DNA of 64,000 nt from positions 84,494 through 148,493 of the forward strand of contig CAMCSA010000001.1 of the NCBI GenBank assembly GCA_945877405.1, read 5' to 3'. Made by a program: the position numbers and the translations under genes. The stretch comes from an uncultured Erysipelotrichaceae bacterium. Lineage in GTDB: Bacteria; Bacillota_I; Bacilli_A; Erysipelotrichales; Erysipelotrichaceae. This document shows positions 49,695 to 58,954 of the stretch, piece by piece (positions within the stretch are counted from its first letter, which is position 1; the number at the start of each line of letters is the position of its first letter). A model generated the notes under the pieces. It was not told where the DNA came from and made no database searches. It saw nothing but the letters and a program-made list of their open reading frames with translations.

Positions 49695-50350
49695 ACAAAC
49701 TCCTTTTCAAACAGATCAATGACTTCCCCAAGATGATGAACTTCATAATTCATAAAGGATCTCATTTCCTCATCCTTTGGAATGGTATCTTCTACAAATA
49801 CGGAAGTCATTCCAGCAGCATGGGCTGCCACAATTCCCTGTCTGGAATCTTCCAGAACAAGACATTCTTGTGGCTGCACACCAAGAGTTTCCGCTCCAAG
49901 CAGGAAAATATCCGGTGCAGGCTTTCCATGTTTTACCATGTTGCCACCGACAATCGCATCAAATGGCAATGGTACAGATACTGTTGATAACAGAGTCTGT
50001 ACATAGTCTGCATTGGAAGATGAACATACTGCAATTGCGATGCCATGTTCATGAAGCCACAATGCCAGTTCCACCATCCCTTTTTTGTTGAGTGCATCCT
50101 TTTCAAAAGATGACCAGAAAGAAAGATCAAATCTTTTCTGACGCATTGCAGAAGCAATCTCCATCAGATGAGGCGTTTCCTTTTCATATGGTGTCAGATC
50201 AACCCCTCTTGCCCCGGTGATTGTCTTGAAGAAATCATCCGAAAGCGTTTCATCATATTTGCATGCTTCCTGTCTCCACAGATCCTGTGATACCTGTTCT
50301 GTATTGAACATCAGCCCATCACAGTCAAACAGTACAGCTCTGATTTTCAT
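49691..50350 (-). CDS. HAD-superfamily phosphatase (beta-phosphoglucomutase-like)
   Basis: Small-molecule phosphatase or phosphomutase of HAD subfamily IA; substrate unknown. 219 residues: motif I VLFDCDGLMFNTE (Asp9, Asp11), the four-helix cap (about 15-85), motif II AVCSSSN, motif III KHGKPAPDIF and motif IV LVLEDSRQGIVAA. The start follows TGGAGGTAACAC. Its stop overlaps the murL start by four bases, so it leads the HAD-murL-murD-recJ operon. Confidence 0.9.
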   Translation of the reverse strand: MKIRAVLFDCDGLMFNTEQVSQDLWRQEACKYDETLSDDFFKTITGARGVDLTPYEKETPHLMEIASAMRQKRFDLSFWSSFEKDALNKKGMVELALWLHEHGIAIAVCSSSNADYVQTLLSTVSVPLPFDAIVGGNMVKHGKPAPDIFLLGAETLGVQPQECLVLEDSRQGIVAAHAAGMTSVFVEDTIPKDEEMRSFMNYEVHHLGEVIDLFEKEFV

Positions 50351-50365
50351 GTGTTACCTCCAAAA

Positions 50366-50397
50366 AATAACAGCAGAAGTTCTGCTGTTATTTATTA
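50366..50397. terminator. Terminator between secDF and the HAD-murL-murD-recJ operon
   Basis: AATAACAGCAGAA / TTCTGCTGTTATT hairpin (about 50369-50393) with flanking A and T runs. It ends secDF transcripts on the minus strand and lies 5' of the next operon. Confidence 0.85.
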
Positions 50398-50405
50398 TAC
50401 CCGAA

Positions 50406-52712
50406 TTATGCGTTAATTCCCTTGATTGTGTATTCATCAAGTACTTCTTTTTTTTCTGCCTTTGTCTTCTTCTGCTTCGGTTTTGCGTTATGACCCTTCT
50501 TGCGGAGTGCTCTCCATACTGTTGGAGCAACAAACATGGATGAGAATGTACCTGCAATCAGACCGACAAACATCGCAATATTGAATGTGAAGATGGAACG
50601 GGAACCAATCAAAAGCAGGAAGATGACTGGCAATAAGGTTGTTAATGATCCGTTGATCATCATGTTGAATGTCTGATCAACAGACTGATTGACCACTGCA
50701 TCATATTCTTCACTGCGCATTGTTGATGCATTTCTGCCTTCCATGTTTTCTCTGATTCGATCAAAGACAATAATGGAGTTATTGATGGAATAACCGATAA
50801 TCGTCAGAAGCACTGAAACAAGATCAGTATTGACTTCCATGCGGAAGATCGCAAAGAAGGAAAGAACAATCAGGACATCATGAATCAGAGCGGAAAGGCA
50901 TCCGATCGCATAGTCAAATTCATAACGGACTGTGATATAGGCAAGCATGGCAACCCAGGCAACAAGAGTCAGAATCACTGCATTTCTGACAAGATCACGT
51001 CCTACAACCGGAGTAACAACATTATCTCCAGGTTCCACACCGAATACTTCTTTCAGATCTGCTTTCAGCTGTGTCAGTTCGGATGTTTCAATGGAATCTT
51101 TGGTGATGGCATAAACTGTGTTTTCACCAGCTGACTGATAGGAGAAATCCTCATAACCGAGCTTTTCCATTTCAGCTTTTACATCGTCAGTTGTAATAGC
51201 TGTTTCAGAAGCGACTGTCAGCTTTGTACCGGAAGAGAAGTCAATACCAAGATTGACAGGTCCATTACCGGAAACAGTCTGGAAAATACCCATAGCTGCT
51301 GCAGCAAGAATCACTGCCACAGCAACCGTAATGACCTTTTTGGAGATACCTGTATAGTTGAGGTTACGTGTGCCTGTGTAGAACTGGTTTTCACCCTTGG
51401 AAAGATCAGGCATCTGAGATTTTCTGACACCAAACCATTCCGGATGTGTATCACAGATATGAGAAGCAGCAAGTCTGTTCATCAGGAAACGTGACAGACA
51501 TACATTGATGATCATTGTCATCGCAACTGTCACAATCAGCATTGTTGCAAATCCCTTAACAGAACCTGTACCCCAGATATACATGATCAAAGCTGTGATC
51601 AGTGTTGTAAACTGTGAGTCAAAGATCGCTGAGAAGGATACAGTCTGACCTTCTCGGATGGCATTTGGTACATAATGTCCTTTGTACAGTTCCTGTCTGA
51701 TTCTTTCAAAATAGATGACATTGACGTCAACCGTCATACCTACACCAAGTACAAGTGCACCGATACCGGAAAGTGTAAACACTGCTCCGATTGCCGAATA
51801 CAGTCCGAATACTGCCCAAAGATATGCAACAAGCATGATGGCAGCAAGAATTCCTGGAACACGATATCTGATGATCAGGAATAATGCTATCAATGCTACG
51901 CCGATCACACCTGCCATTGCTGTTTTTCCCAGTGCATCCGCACCGAATTCAGCAGATACGACATTGGAAGAGATTTCTGTCATCTTGACTGGAAGAGAAC
52001 CGGAATTGATAAGATTGGCAAGTGTTCTTGCTTCTTCTTCTGTAAAGTTTCCGGAAATCTGACAGTCACCAGTAATCTGAGAAGATACGGTTGCTGCAGA
52101 AATATAGGCAGGTTCTTCTCCCTGATTCGCTTTGGCAGCTTCCGCTGTATAGCTGTCCCCTTCTGTATAGTCCAGCCAGATGATCATGATGTTTTCACCA
52201 CTGGACTTTTCAGAAATTTCCTTTGTGATTTCACCAAACTTTGTGGAATCCTTGATCTTCAATGATACAACCGGACGACCGTTTTCATCATAGGCAAGAG
52301 ATGCACCACCTTCACTGAGAATGGATGAATCTGCAAGTTCATTGTCATCCACATCACGGAAAGTCAGATTAGCTGTTGTCCCGATCATTTCTCGAGCTGT
52401 ATCCTGATCAGCCACACCAGCCAGCTGAACTCGTACTCTATTGTCCCCTTCCACGATGATGGATGGTTCACTGACACCAAGAACATTGATACGCTTGGAA
52501 ATGGAATTGATGACAGCGTTCATGTCCATTGATGCACCCTGGTTGAGTGGTTCTACTTCATATAGAATTTCGAAACCACCGCGCAGATCCAGACCCAGAT
52601 TCAAATTGTCTTTGATTGTTGAAAAGGTTGTTGCGACAACAATTCCGATCACAGCAATCACAAGACCAATCAGACCGAGTGGACCCTTTCTGATCTTTGT
52701 TTTCTTATCCAT
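50406..52712 (-). CDS. secDF: Fused preprotein translocase subunits SecD-SecF
   Basis: Proton-driven membrane partner of SecYEG that helps pull proteins across. 768 residues, 12 predicted helices, SecD and SecF joined as in Bacillus. SecD: first helix then DNLNLGLDLRGGFEILYEV (D1 motif), the P1 domain (about 60-245), VLGVGMTVDVNVIYFERIRQEL (D5 motif). SecF: GIDFSSGTKLTV, VRYEFDYAIGCLSALIHDVL and IGYSINNSIIVFDRIREN (F4 motif). Follows comN by one base; the start at 52712 follows AGGAGGAATTAAC. Confidence 0.96.
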   Translation of the reverse strand: MDKKTKIRKGPLGLIGLVIAVIGIVVATTFSTIKDNLNLGLDLRGGFEILYEVEPLNQGASMDMNAVINSISKRINVLGVSEPSIIVEGDNRVRVQLAGVADQDTAREMIGTTANLTFRDVDDNELADSSILSEGGASLAYDENGRPVVSLKIKDSTKFGEITKEISEKSSGENIMIIWLDYTEGDSYTAEAAKANQGEEPAYISAATVSSQITGDCQISGNFTEEEARTLANLINSGSLPVKMTEISSNVVSAEFGADALGKTAMAGVIGVALIALFLIIRYRVPGILAAIMLVAYLWAVFGLYSAIGAVFTLSGIGALVLGVGMTVDVNVIYFERIRQELYKGHYVPNAIREGQTVSFSAIFDSQFTTLITALIMYIWGTGSVKGFATMLIVTVAMTMIINVCLSRFLMNRLAASHICDTHPEWFGVRKSQMPDLSKGENQFYTGTRNLNYTGISKKVITVAVAVILAAAAMGIFQTVSGNGPVNLGIDFSSGTKLTVASETAITTDDVKAEMEKLGYEDFSYQSAGENTVYAITKDSIETSELTQLKADLKEVFGVEPGDNVVTPVVGRDLVRNAVILTLVAWVAMLAYITVRYEFDYAIGCLSALIHDVLIVLSFFAIFRMEVNTDLVSVLLTIIGYSINNSIIVFDRIRENMEGRNASTMRSEEYDAVVNQSVDQTFNMMINGSLTTLLPVIFLLLIGSRSIFTFNIAMFVGLIAGTFSSMFVAPTVWRALRKKGHNAKPKQKKTKAEKKEVLDEYTIKGINA

Positions 52713-52713
52713 G

Positions 52714-53004
52714 TTAATTCCTCCTGATCAAGTCCGCATAATCACTGAGCGTCTCATGACGGCTGTCAATGACACATTTTGTCGCCATGAAACGGACGAT
52801 ATCATTGGCTGTGACGGATAGTACTGCGTCGACTGCCTGATTCAGTTGAGATGGAACTTCTCTTTTCCATAGATACTGGCGGAGATAATCCTCCAGATTT
52901 TCATACTTCAGGGAAGGTAACTGATCGCATCTGAGTTCTGTCAGCTTTAAAACCATGACAAGCTGTATCATTGTGTTATCCGTATCAAATACTGTTTCAG
53001 TCAT
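52714..53004 (-). CDS. comN: ComN-like post-transcriptional regulator family protein
   Basis: 96-residue acidic helical protein. The pattern YENLEDYLRQYLWKREVPSQLNQAVDAVLSVTANDIVRFMAT-type resembles the ComN/YrzD family, whose Bacillus member promotes comE expression post-transcriptionally and is also encoded beside secDF. The gene order supports the call more than the sequence, which is short and divergent. Preceded by a -10 TATAAT (53031-53026 on the minus strand) and AGGAGGAAG. Likely co-transcribed with secDF. Confidence 0.6.
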   Translation of the reverse strand: MTETVFDTDNTMIQLVMVLKLTELRCDQLPSLKYENLEDYLRQYLWKREVPSQLNQAVDAVLSVTANDIVRFMATKCVIDSRHETLSDYADLIRRN

Positions 53005-53115
53005 TCTTCCTCCTGACGAAATATGATTATAACAAATTATTCATGGCTTTTATCGATGAATTCCAAATAATTATGTGATCCACATCATTTCATGAAAATA
53101 TGCTCTGATTTTACA

Positions 53116-53138
53116 ACAAAAAAAGTCACCGCAGTGAC
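53116..53138 (-). terminator. Terminator of the mraZ-mraY cluster
   Basis: Minus strand AAGTCAC / GTGACTT around TGCG (53140-53123) followed by T-rich bases; it begins at the mraY stop. Confidence 0.85.
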
Positions 53139-54116
53139 TTATCCCAAAGCAATGATGAATCCGATCACAGCAAACAGTGCTTCCACGATCCAGAACATTC
53201 TGACGATATTGACTTCTCTCATGCCTTTTATGCGGAATGCATAATGGATCGGTGTATAGATGAATACACGTTTATGGAATGTACGTACGGAAATCTGCTG
53301 AATCAATACGCACACCGTTTCAATCACAGGAATTCCGGCAATGAATATCAGGGCGATTTCTTCCTTCATGACCATTGCCAGTGCAGCAAGAATTCCACCT
53401 AATGCAAGGGATCCGGTATCCCCCATGAATACACGGGCCGGTTTTTTATTGAAATGCAGATAACCAAGAAGAGCTCCGATCAGACAAAGAATCAGAAGAA
53501 CAAGATTGAATTCCTGACGCATCCATGCCAGTATTGCAAATGGGATCAGAGCAATCAGTGTGACTCCTGCCGCCAGTCCATCCATCCCATCCGTCAGATT
53601 GACCGCATTGGAAGAACCGGAAAACATGAATAATGCCAGAATCGCATAACGCCAACCAAGATTCACCGACAGATGCGTAAATGGAATCGTGATCGACAGA
53701 TCGCTTTTGCGATACAGCAGGAAAACCAGTACAGCCAGAACCACCTGCATCATAAACTTTTGTCCTGGTTTTAGACCATCGTTGTTTTTTCTGACCGCAA
53801 TCAGCCAGTCATCCAAAAATCCGATCAGCCCGTATCCGACAAAGGCAACAGCTGTAATCAGATATTTTTCATCTGCCAGTACATTGACACCGGATAAAAG
53901 TGATGCCAGCAAAGATACAATAACCGGTACAACAATAAACAGAATCCCACCCATAATCGGTGTACCTGCTTTTTTCTGATCATCTTCCAGTGCATATTCA
54001 CTGACTGTCTGTTTCAGTGACAGTTTTTTCAGATATTCAATCAGTTCCGGCATTGCCATCAGCACAAGGCCAAGGCTCATCAGAAAACAGCCTGCCAGCT
54101 GCAGTATATTACTCAT
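53139..54116 (-). CDS. mraY: Phospho-N-acetylmuramoyl-pentapeptide transferase
   Basis: Transfers phospho-MurNAc-pentapeptide to undecaprenyl phosphate to make lipid I; ten-helix membrane enzyme. 325 residues. Seen: KKAGTPIMGGILF (about 47-59), the catalytic Asp region FLDDWLIAVRKNNDGL (about 100), NAVNLTDGMDGLAAG (about 170), VFMGDTGSLALGG (about 230) and the HHH-equivalent loop IQQISVRTFHKRVFIYTPIHYAFRIKG. Last gene of the cluster, 35 bases after the pbp gene. Confidence 0.97.
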   Translation of the reverse strand: MSNILQLAGCFLMSLGLVLMAMPELIEYLKKLSLKQTVSEYALEDDQKKAGTPIMGGILFIVVPVIVSLLASLLSGVNVLADEKYLITAVAFVGYGLIGFLDDWLIAVRKNNDGLKPGQKFMMQVVLAVLVFLLYRKSDLSITIPFTHLSVNLGWRYAILALFMFSGSSNAVNLTDGMDGLAAGVTLIALIPFAILAWMRQEFNLVLLILCLIGALLGYLHFNKKPARVFMGDTGSLALGGILAALAMVMKEEIALIFIAGIPVIETVCVLIQQISVRTFHKRVFIYTPIHYAFRIKGMREVNIVRMFWIVEALFAVIGFIIALG

Positions 54117-54151
54117 AATCTTTTTACCTCATATTCCATATTATAAGATTG

Positions 54152-56359
54152 TCAGTTTCCAAAGACAACCTGGATCACTGTTCCCTTTGTAACGGTTGTA
54201 CCTGCAGGAACAGACTGAGATGTTACCACACCTTCCCCACTGAGTTCAAATCCAAAGCCCGTAATCGACCATAGGGCAGCCACATCCTTTCGTGTCCACC
54301 CGGTAAGATCGGGCATTTCAAAAGAATTGGAATCCGTCAGAAGGAATACACGATCGCCTGAAGTCAATGTATCTGAAGTTTTCGGATACTGATCAATGAC
54401 ATTGTTTCCTCCACCAAGAACAATCAGCTGTGTATTGGAACCATCCAGCTGATTTTTGGCGTATTCCACAGTATGATTCAGTAAGGATGGCATGGATGTT
54501 TCCACAAGTTCCACATCGGCGTTTTCATCCGTTGTTACAACCGCAACACTGGAATCGTCCTGGCTGAATCCATATACCTGTGCAATCTTACGCAGAAGCG
54601 ATTTCTGCGGTTCTGTATATGTTGCCATCTCAACGGTATAGACTGCATCAAATGCATAATAGACAAGAACCTTCGGATCATCGGCTGGCATGGCGAGCAT
54701 GACAGAAGCAATGTTTCTTCCTGACTCATATTTTCCATCATTACCAGCCACTTCCGCTGTACCTGTCTTACCGATCAGTTCACATTCCGGGATTTTAAAG
54801 AAACGCGCAGCACCATCAGACCGATTGACAACTTCATACAGAATAGACTGTATCTTTTTAGCAGATTCTTCTGTGATCGGATTACCAGTTGCTTCGGTTT
54901 CCGCCTGATAAATGACATTGGAGCTGTCGTATGGATCACGGATCGATTCAACAAAATAAGGCTTGACCATGGTTCCATCGGAAAAGATGGCAGAATATGC
55001 CTGAAACATCTGCAGCATGGTTACCGTACTTCCCTGTCCATATGATAAGGAAAGCTTATCCGCAGGCCATGTAAACTGTTTGATGCCTTCACTTTCCGGT
55101 AATCCATCGATATCGACTTTCTGAAAGAAGCCGAAATCATCCAGATACTGTTCATAGATTGCCGGTGTGATGACTTCTGTTTCAATTGTCGCAGCAACGC
55201 TGTTCAACGAGTAAACAAGACCATCGTCCAATGTTACTGTACCCCATTTTTTCCTGTTGGCATTGTAGATACATGCTCCCATCGCATTATCCTGCGATGT
55301 TTTGGATGGATTATTATCTGCATCTGATGTCCAGCAGAATTCATTACCATCCGCCAGCGCACTTCCATCATACTTGCCTTCATTAATGGCAGCAGCCCAG
55401 ACAAAGGTTTTCATCGTTGAACCAGGTTCATAGGCTGATTGCGAACCGATGTTATTGTAGTTGGTAATGTTTTCAAGGCTGTTAGGATCAAAGGAAGGAG
55501 ACTGGCCCCAGGCAACGACTTTCCCTGTATCCAGTTCCATGACACCACCCCACACAGAAGTCGCGTTGAACTTTTCCTCGGTTTCCTTAAAAGCAGTTTC
55601 CAGAGCCTGCTGAATGCTGACATCCAATGTCAGATAAACATCGTTTCCATTCACTGCAGACACATTTTCTTCTTTCATTCCCGGCAGCACATATCCGTTT
55701 TTATCTACCTGGTAAACTCTTTTTCCATCCTGTCCGCTCAGATAACTGTCCAGATACAGCTCCAGCCCCATCTGGCCGACGGTAGATCCACTTTCATCTG
55801 CGATCGCATAACCGATCAGATTGGATGCAAATGTGTGATTGGGATAAAGGCGCTGAATGGAATCAGTAAATTCAATTCCTGGAAGCTGAAGAGCTTCAAT
55901 TTCATCCTTTGTGTTTTTGGATAGATTTCTTCCTGCATTGCCAAGTTCAGTCTGATAGACATCCTGATTTAATAAAGCCAGAACCTTGTCATAGTCAATC
56001 ATAAGAATCTTCGATAATGCGGAAGCAGTTGTTTCCTTATCCTTGACATATGAGATTTCACCATCAATCGATGGTCTGCTTTCATCCAGAATGCAGACGA
56101 TATTGTATGTTCTTGTATCCTGGGCAATAACGTTTCCATTTCGATCATACAGATTTCCGCGCATTGCTTTCGTATAATCCACGACAGTATTGGAACTGTC
56201 CACATACAGGTTCAGATCCGTACCGGAGTTTGGATGAGTCTTACCGATCGCAACGCAAAAAACATCGGTAACTAACAACATGATTGTCACCAATGTTACG
56301 ATCATGATCGTGGATACGGTCTTCGGTTTTCTTCTGATTCTTTTTCTGTTTTTATTCAT
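54152..56359 (-). CDS. Class B penicillin-binding protein with PASTA domains (FtsI/PBP2x type)
   Basis: Division transpeptidase cross-linking septal peptidoglycan outside the membrane. 735 residues: short basic cytoplasmic N-terminus, one helix (about 18-40), pedestal/dimerisation domain, transpeptidase with SxxK in EPGSTMKTFVWA (about 313), SxN in YSLNSVAATIE (about 383) and KTGT in IGKTGTAEVAG (about 530), then two PASTA domains (about 615-735; the second from EMPDLTGWTRKDVAALW). Domain order and place after ftsL match PBP2x/PBP1 of Bacillota, not SpoVD alone, though SpoVD cannot be excluded. Three bases after ftsL. Confidence 0.94.
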   Translation of the reverse strand: MNKNRKRIRRKPKTVSTIMIVTLVTIMLLVTDVFCVAIGKTHPNSGTDLNLYVDSSNTVVDYTKAMRGNLYDRNGNVIAQDTRTYNIVCILDESRPSIDGEISYVKDKETTASALSKILMIDYDKVLALLNQDVYQTELGNAGRNLSKNTKDEIEALQLPGIEFTDSIQRLYPNHTFASNLIGYAIADESGSTVGQMGLELYLDSYLSGQDGKRVYQVDKNGYVLPGMKEENVSAVNGNDVYLTLDVSIQQALETAFKETEEKFNATSVWGGVMELDTGKVVAWGQSPSFDPNSLENITNYNNIGSQSAYEPGSTMKTFVWAAAINEGKYDGSALADGNEFCWTSDADNNPSKTSQDNAMGACIYNANRKKWGTVTLDDGLVYSLNSVAATIETEVITPAIYEQYLDDFGFFQKVDIDGLPESEGIKQFTWPADKLSLSYGQGSTVTMLQMFQAYSAIFSDGTMVKPYFVESIRDPYDSSNVIYQAETEATGNPITEESAKKIQSILYEVVNRSDGAARFFKIPECELIGKTGTAEVAGNDGKYESGRNIASVMLAMPADDPKVLVYYAFDAVYTVEMATYTEPQKSLLRKIAQVYGFSQDDSSVAVVTTDENADVELVETSMPSLLNHTVEYAKNQLDGSNTQLIVLGGGNNVIDQYPKTSDTLTSGDRVFLLTDSNSFEMPDLTGWTRKDVAALWSITGFGFELSGEGVVTSQSVPAGTTVTKGTVIQVVFGN

Positions 56360-56362
56360 GTA

Positions 56363-56683
56363 TCACTCTTTCCCGGTTGTATCGGTGATCGTGATAATGG
56401 AATCCTGATTCCGTTTCATACCATTGCTTGCCGCAATTCCTTCCACACGGTCACTTGAGCTGAGTGTTTCGATATCAACCTGCAGTGCATCATTCTGTGC
56501 CTGCATTGTCACAATATCACTGCTGATGGACTGTGTCCTTGTGGAAAGCGAGTTGTTGTAACTGCGCAGAAAAATAGCACTGAACAGATACAGTATAGCT
56601 GAAAAAAGAAATAATGCTGTGCTTAATTTCAGAATGTTGATTCTTCTTTTTGGTTTTCTGTTTCTGACAGTGCTTCTGTTCAT
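56363..56683 (-). CDS. ftsL: FtsL-like cell-division protein
   Basis: Small bitopic division protein: 106 residues with a basic N-terminus (NRKPKRRINIL), one helix (about 21-42, LSTALFLFSAILYLFSAIFL) and an extracellular coiled coil (about 45-85, IVTMQAQNDALQVDIETLSS). Sequence conservation in the family is poor; the call rests on size, topology and its place between rsmH and the PBP gene. It would scaffold the divisome with DivIB/DivIC, which are not in this window. Confidence 0.8.
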   Translation of the reverse strand: MNRSTVRNRKPKRRINILKLSTALFLFSAILYLFSAIFLRSYNNSLSTRTQSISSDIVTMQAQNDALQVDIETLSSSDRVEGIAASNGMKRNQDSIITITDTTGKE

Positions 56684-56688
56684 ACGTT

Positions 56689-57624
56689 TTAATCCTTTAT
56701 TTTCATAATGCCTCGCAGCTTGGCAGAATGAGATCTGTGATTGTCATCCAGTTCTTCATCACCTGCAAGTACGGGCTTTCTGTTAATCAATTGGAAGGAG
56801 GCCTGCTCCATCTGTTCAGCTTTTACGGGTAGTTTCGGCTCAACAAACGGAGCAGAGGAATAATCTTTAAATGTGTTTTTGACAATTCTGTCTTCCAGGG
56901 AGTGGAATGTGATGACTGCACATCTGCCGCCTTCATTCAGCAGATCCAGTGCATCCTGTAATCCTTTTTTCAGCGCGCCGAGTTCATCATTGACTTCAAT
57001 GCGCAAAGCCTGGAATGTCTGTTTTGCAGGATGTCCTTTCTTACGCAGTTCCTTGGCTGGAAGTGCGCTTTTGATGACATCCACAAGCTGGAATGTCGTG
57101 TCGATAGGTGCTTCTGCACGTCTTGCGATAATGGCGGATGCGATTGCGGAAGCATAGCGTTCTTCTCCATATTCTTTCAGAACACGGATCAGTTCCCCTT
57201 TTTCATAGGTGTTGACTACCATCCAAGCATCTTTTGTCTGACTCTGATCCATGCGCATATCCAGTCTTGCATCAAAGCGATAGGAGAATCCACGTAATGG
57301 ATCATCGAACTGTGGTGATGATACACCCAGGTCCATCATGATACCATCCACTTTTTCAATTCCCAGACTGTTGAGTTTCTGTTTCATGGAGCCAAAATCA
57401 CCATGGATCATCGTAATGTGATCCAACCTGTCCTTCAGGTTTTCTTTTGATTCCTGAAGTGCCTGTTCATCTTTATCAAATGCGTACAGATGACCATTCC
57501 GCAGTTTTGAGATCAGGTAACCGGCATGACCACCTCTGCCAAGAGTCCCATCAACGTAGATCCCATCCGGTTTTACATCCAGCATATCGACTGTTTCATG
57601 TAATAATACCGATACATGTTTCAT
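56689..57624 (-). CDS. rsmH: 16S rRNA (cytosine1402-N4)-methyltransferase
   Basis: SAM-dependent methylation of C1402 in 16S rRNA (formerly MraW). 311 residues. Seen: HVSVLLHETVDMLDVKPDGIYVDGTLGRGGHAGYL (SAM motif I, about 20-35), GIMMDLGVSSPQFDDPLRGFSYR (about 95-118), the family-specific ALRIEVNDELGAL (about 205) and FHSLEDRIVKNTF. It overlaps mraZ by four bases. Confidence 0.97.
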   Translation of the reverse strand: MKHVSVLLHETVDMLDVKPDGIYVDGTLGRGGHAGYLISKLRNGHLYAFDKDEQALQESKENLKDRLDHITMIHGDFGSMKQKLNSLGIEKVDGIMMDLGVSSPQFDDPLRGFSYRFDARLDMRMDQSQTKDAWMVVNTYEKGELIRVLKEYGEERYASAIASAIIARRAEAPIDTTFQLVDVIKSALPAKELRKKGHPAKQTFQALRIEVNDELGALKKGLQDALDLLNEGGRCAVITFHSLEDRIVKNTFKDYSSAPFVEPKLPVKAEQMEQASFQLINRKPVLAGDEELDDNHRSHSAKLRGIMKIKD

Positions 57625-58058
57625 GACAGCATCTCCGTCAGGCTTTCAGCCAGTTCTTCAAAATTTCCATCCGTTTCTTCATCAAAAGCATCGTATGCTT
57701 CCGCCGGCCAGATCTCAAAATGGTCGGAAACACCGACAATGACACATGCTTTGTCAATGCCGATGTCTTTGATCAGAAACTGAGGTAACAGGATTCTTCC
57801 CTGCTGGTCAATCGGACATGTATCCGCTTTACCTGTAATGCGGCGTACATATGCACGTGCCGCCTTATTTGTTTTTGGAAGCCTGTTCAGTTTGGCAACC
57901 ATTTCGTTCCATTCTGTTTCTGCATATGCTGCCAGGCAGCCATCCATCCACTCAGTCACGTAAACGGTTGTAGAAAGCTGGTCACGGAATTTGGAAGGCA
58001 CGATCAGTCTGTTTTTTGAATCCAGATTGTGTCTGTATTCACCCATGAACATGACCAT
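57621..58058 (-). CDS. mraZ: Transcriptional regulator MraZ
   Basis: AbrB-fold DNA-binding regulator that controls its own division/wall operon. 145 residues from ATG 58058, nine bases after GGAGG; an ATG at 58052 (MFMGEYRHNLD, where many homologues start) is possible. It has two tandem SpoVT/AbrB-like halves, with GEYRHNLDSKNRLIVPSKFRDQL and DTCPIDQQGRILLPQFLIK, each carrying the family's DxxxR signature. First gene of the cluster, with its boxes directly upstream. Confidence 0.95.
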   Translation of the reverse strand: MVMFMGEYRHNLDSKNRLIVPSKFRDQLSTTVYVTEWMDGCLAAYAETEWNEMVAKLNRLPKTNKAARAYVRRITGKADTCPIDQQGRILLPQFLIKDIGIDKACVIVGVSDHFEIWPAEAYDAFDEETDGNFEELAESLTEMLS

Positions 58059-58062
58059 GTGA

Positions 58063-58088
58063 CACTTCCTCCCACTTTCCAACACTTT
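58063..58088 (-). promoter_or_regulatory. MraZ operator: three 10-bp-spaced GTG boxes
   Basis: Minus strand AAAGTG (58088-58083), AAAGTG (58078-58073) and GAAGTG (58068-58063), exactly ten bases apart, with a weaker ATTGTG at 58098-58093. This matches the repeated AAAGTG-type MraZ box. The repeats lie between the transcription start and the mraZ start codon and include the ribosome-binding site. Confidence 0.85.
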
Positions 58089-58096
58089 CTACCACA

Positions 58097-58125
58097 ATTC
58101 TACCAATATCAGGTGATTCACGCAA
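58097..58125 (-). promoter_or_regulatory. Promoter of the mraZ cluster
   Basis: Minus strand TTGCGT (58125-58120), 17 bases ending TTGG, TAGAAT (58102-58097); extended -10. Transcription would begin near 58090, immediately before the MraZ boxes. Confidence 0.75.
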
Positions 58126-58132
58126 GAAAAAA

Positions 58133-58168
58133 GACAAAAAAAGAGACATATTCCTATGAACATGTCTC
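58133..58168 (-). terminator. Terminator of yceD-rpmF
   Basis: Minus strand GAGACAT / ATGTCTC (58168-58162 and 58149-58143) followed by TTTTTTTG. Confidence 0.9.
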
Positions 58169-58186
58169 TCAAATCCAATTTTCTGA

Positions 58187-58375
58187 TTACTCAGATACTG
58201 CAGGAGCAGCACTCTTTGCAGCACTGCCTACATTACCGCAGTTAGGGCAAGCATGATGAGGAAGCTTCATCTCGCCACATACCGGACACTTTACCAGTGT
58301 TGGAGCAGTGAGCTTGTAATGAGTTCTTCTCTTGTCTCTTCTTGTCTTGGATGTTCTTCTCTGCTGTACAGCCAT
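58187..58375 (-). CDS. rpmF: 50S ribosomal protein L32
   Basis: 62 residues. Basic N-terminus [21 protein letters not shown] and the zinc-ribbon cysteines CPVCGEM and CPNCG (C+ form), followed by an Ala-rich tail. Sixteen bases after the DUF177 gene, the usual arrangement in bacteria. The start follows GGAGGTGCTAGATA. Confidence 0.97.
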   Translation of the reverse strand: MAVQQRRTSKTRRDKRRTHYKLTAPTLVKCPVCGEMKLPHHACPNCGNVGSAAKSAAPAVSE

Positions 58376-58391
58376 TATCTAGCACCTCCTA

Positions 58392-58895
58392 CTATTTATC
58401 TTTGAATTCCATGAGTTTTGCCAGACGCGGATCAATCTGCTCCGATCTGCTCTTCTCATATTCAGCCTCCGTATATACCTTCCAGCCGTCACCTTCAGGC
58501 AGATCATCTTCAGCTGCATCCGTCACCTCTAACGGTACTTCTAGCAGGATATCCTCTATCACTGCAGGAAGAAGGTCGATGACTTCATCCGTAACGATAC
58601 GCGCACCGTCTTCATCCGTATCACCGAATACAAAGACTTCATCGCTGTCTGTCTCAAATGAAACCTCAATCTCTTCATCCGTAATGCTGTCAGGAACGAT
58701 CATAGTACCCGCAACGTTCAGCTGACAATAGAAGCGATCGTTTTCATCATCGAGATAGCCACTGCCCCAGATCTGTACGTCTTTCACACCGTGAATGAGT
58801 ACCATTCCAGCAAATACATCGTCACTGATTTCGACATCTTCTTCAAAGTCGATGTGTCCTGAACCTTTTAAAAGTTCTGTTCTCGTCCATCTCAT
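58392..58895 (-). CDS. YceD/DUF177 family protein
   Basis: Acidic 167-residue protein of the YceD (Large ribosomal RNA accumulation, YlbN) family, needed in other organisms for 23S rRNA accumulation or ribosome assembly. Seen: the beta-strand block MVLIHGVKDVQIWGSGYLDDENDRFYCQLNVAGTMIVP, without the cysteine pair of E. coli YceD, and DEVIDLLPAVIEDILLEVPLEVT in the C-terminal half. Operon with rpmF and close to tmcAL (ylbM), as in Bacillus. Confidence 0.9.
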   Translation of the reverse strand: MRWTRTELLKGSGHIDFEEDVEISDDVFAGMVLIHGVKDVQIWGSGYLDDENDRFYCQLNVAGTMIVPDSITDEEIEVSFETDSDEVFVFGDTDEDGARIVTDEVIDLLPAVIEDILLEVPLEVTDAAEDDLPEGDGWKVYTEAEYEKSRSEQIDPRLAKLMEFKDK

Positions 58896-58925
58896 GGCAG
58901 TCCTCTTGCTCGTTAACGCTAATAA

Positions 58926-58953
58926 ATTATACCAAGAAGTTTATCAAAGTCAA
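58926..58953 (-). promoter_or_regulatory. Promoter of yceD-rpmF
   Basis: Minus strand TTGACT (58953-58948), 16 bases ending TTGG, TATAAT (58931-58926). Confidence 0.8.
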
Positions 58954-58954
58954 C

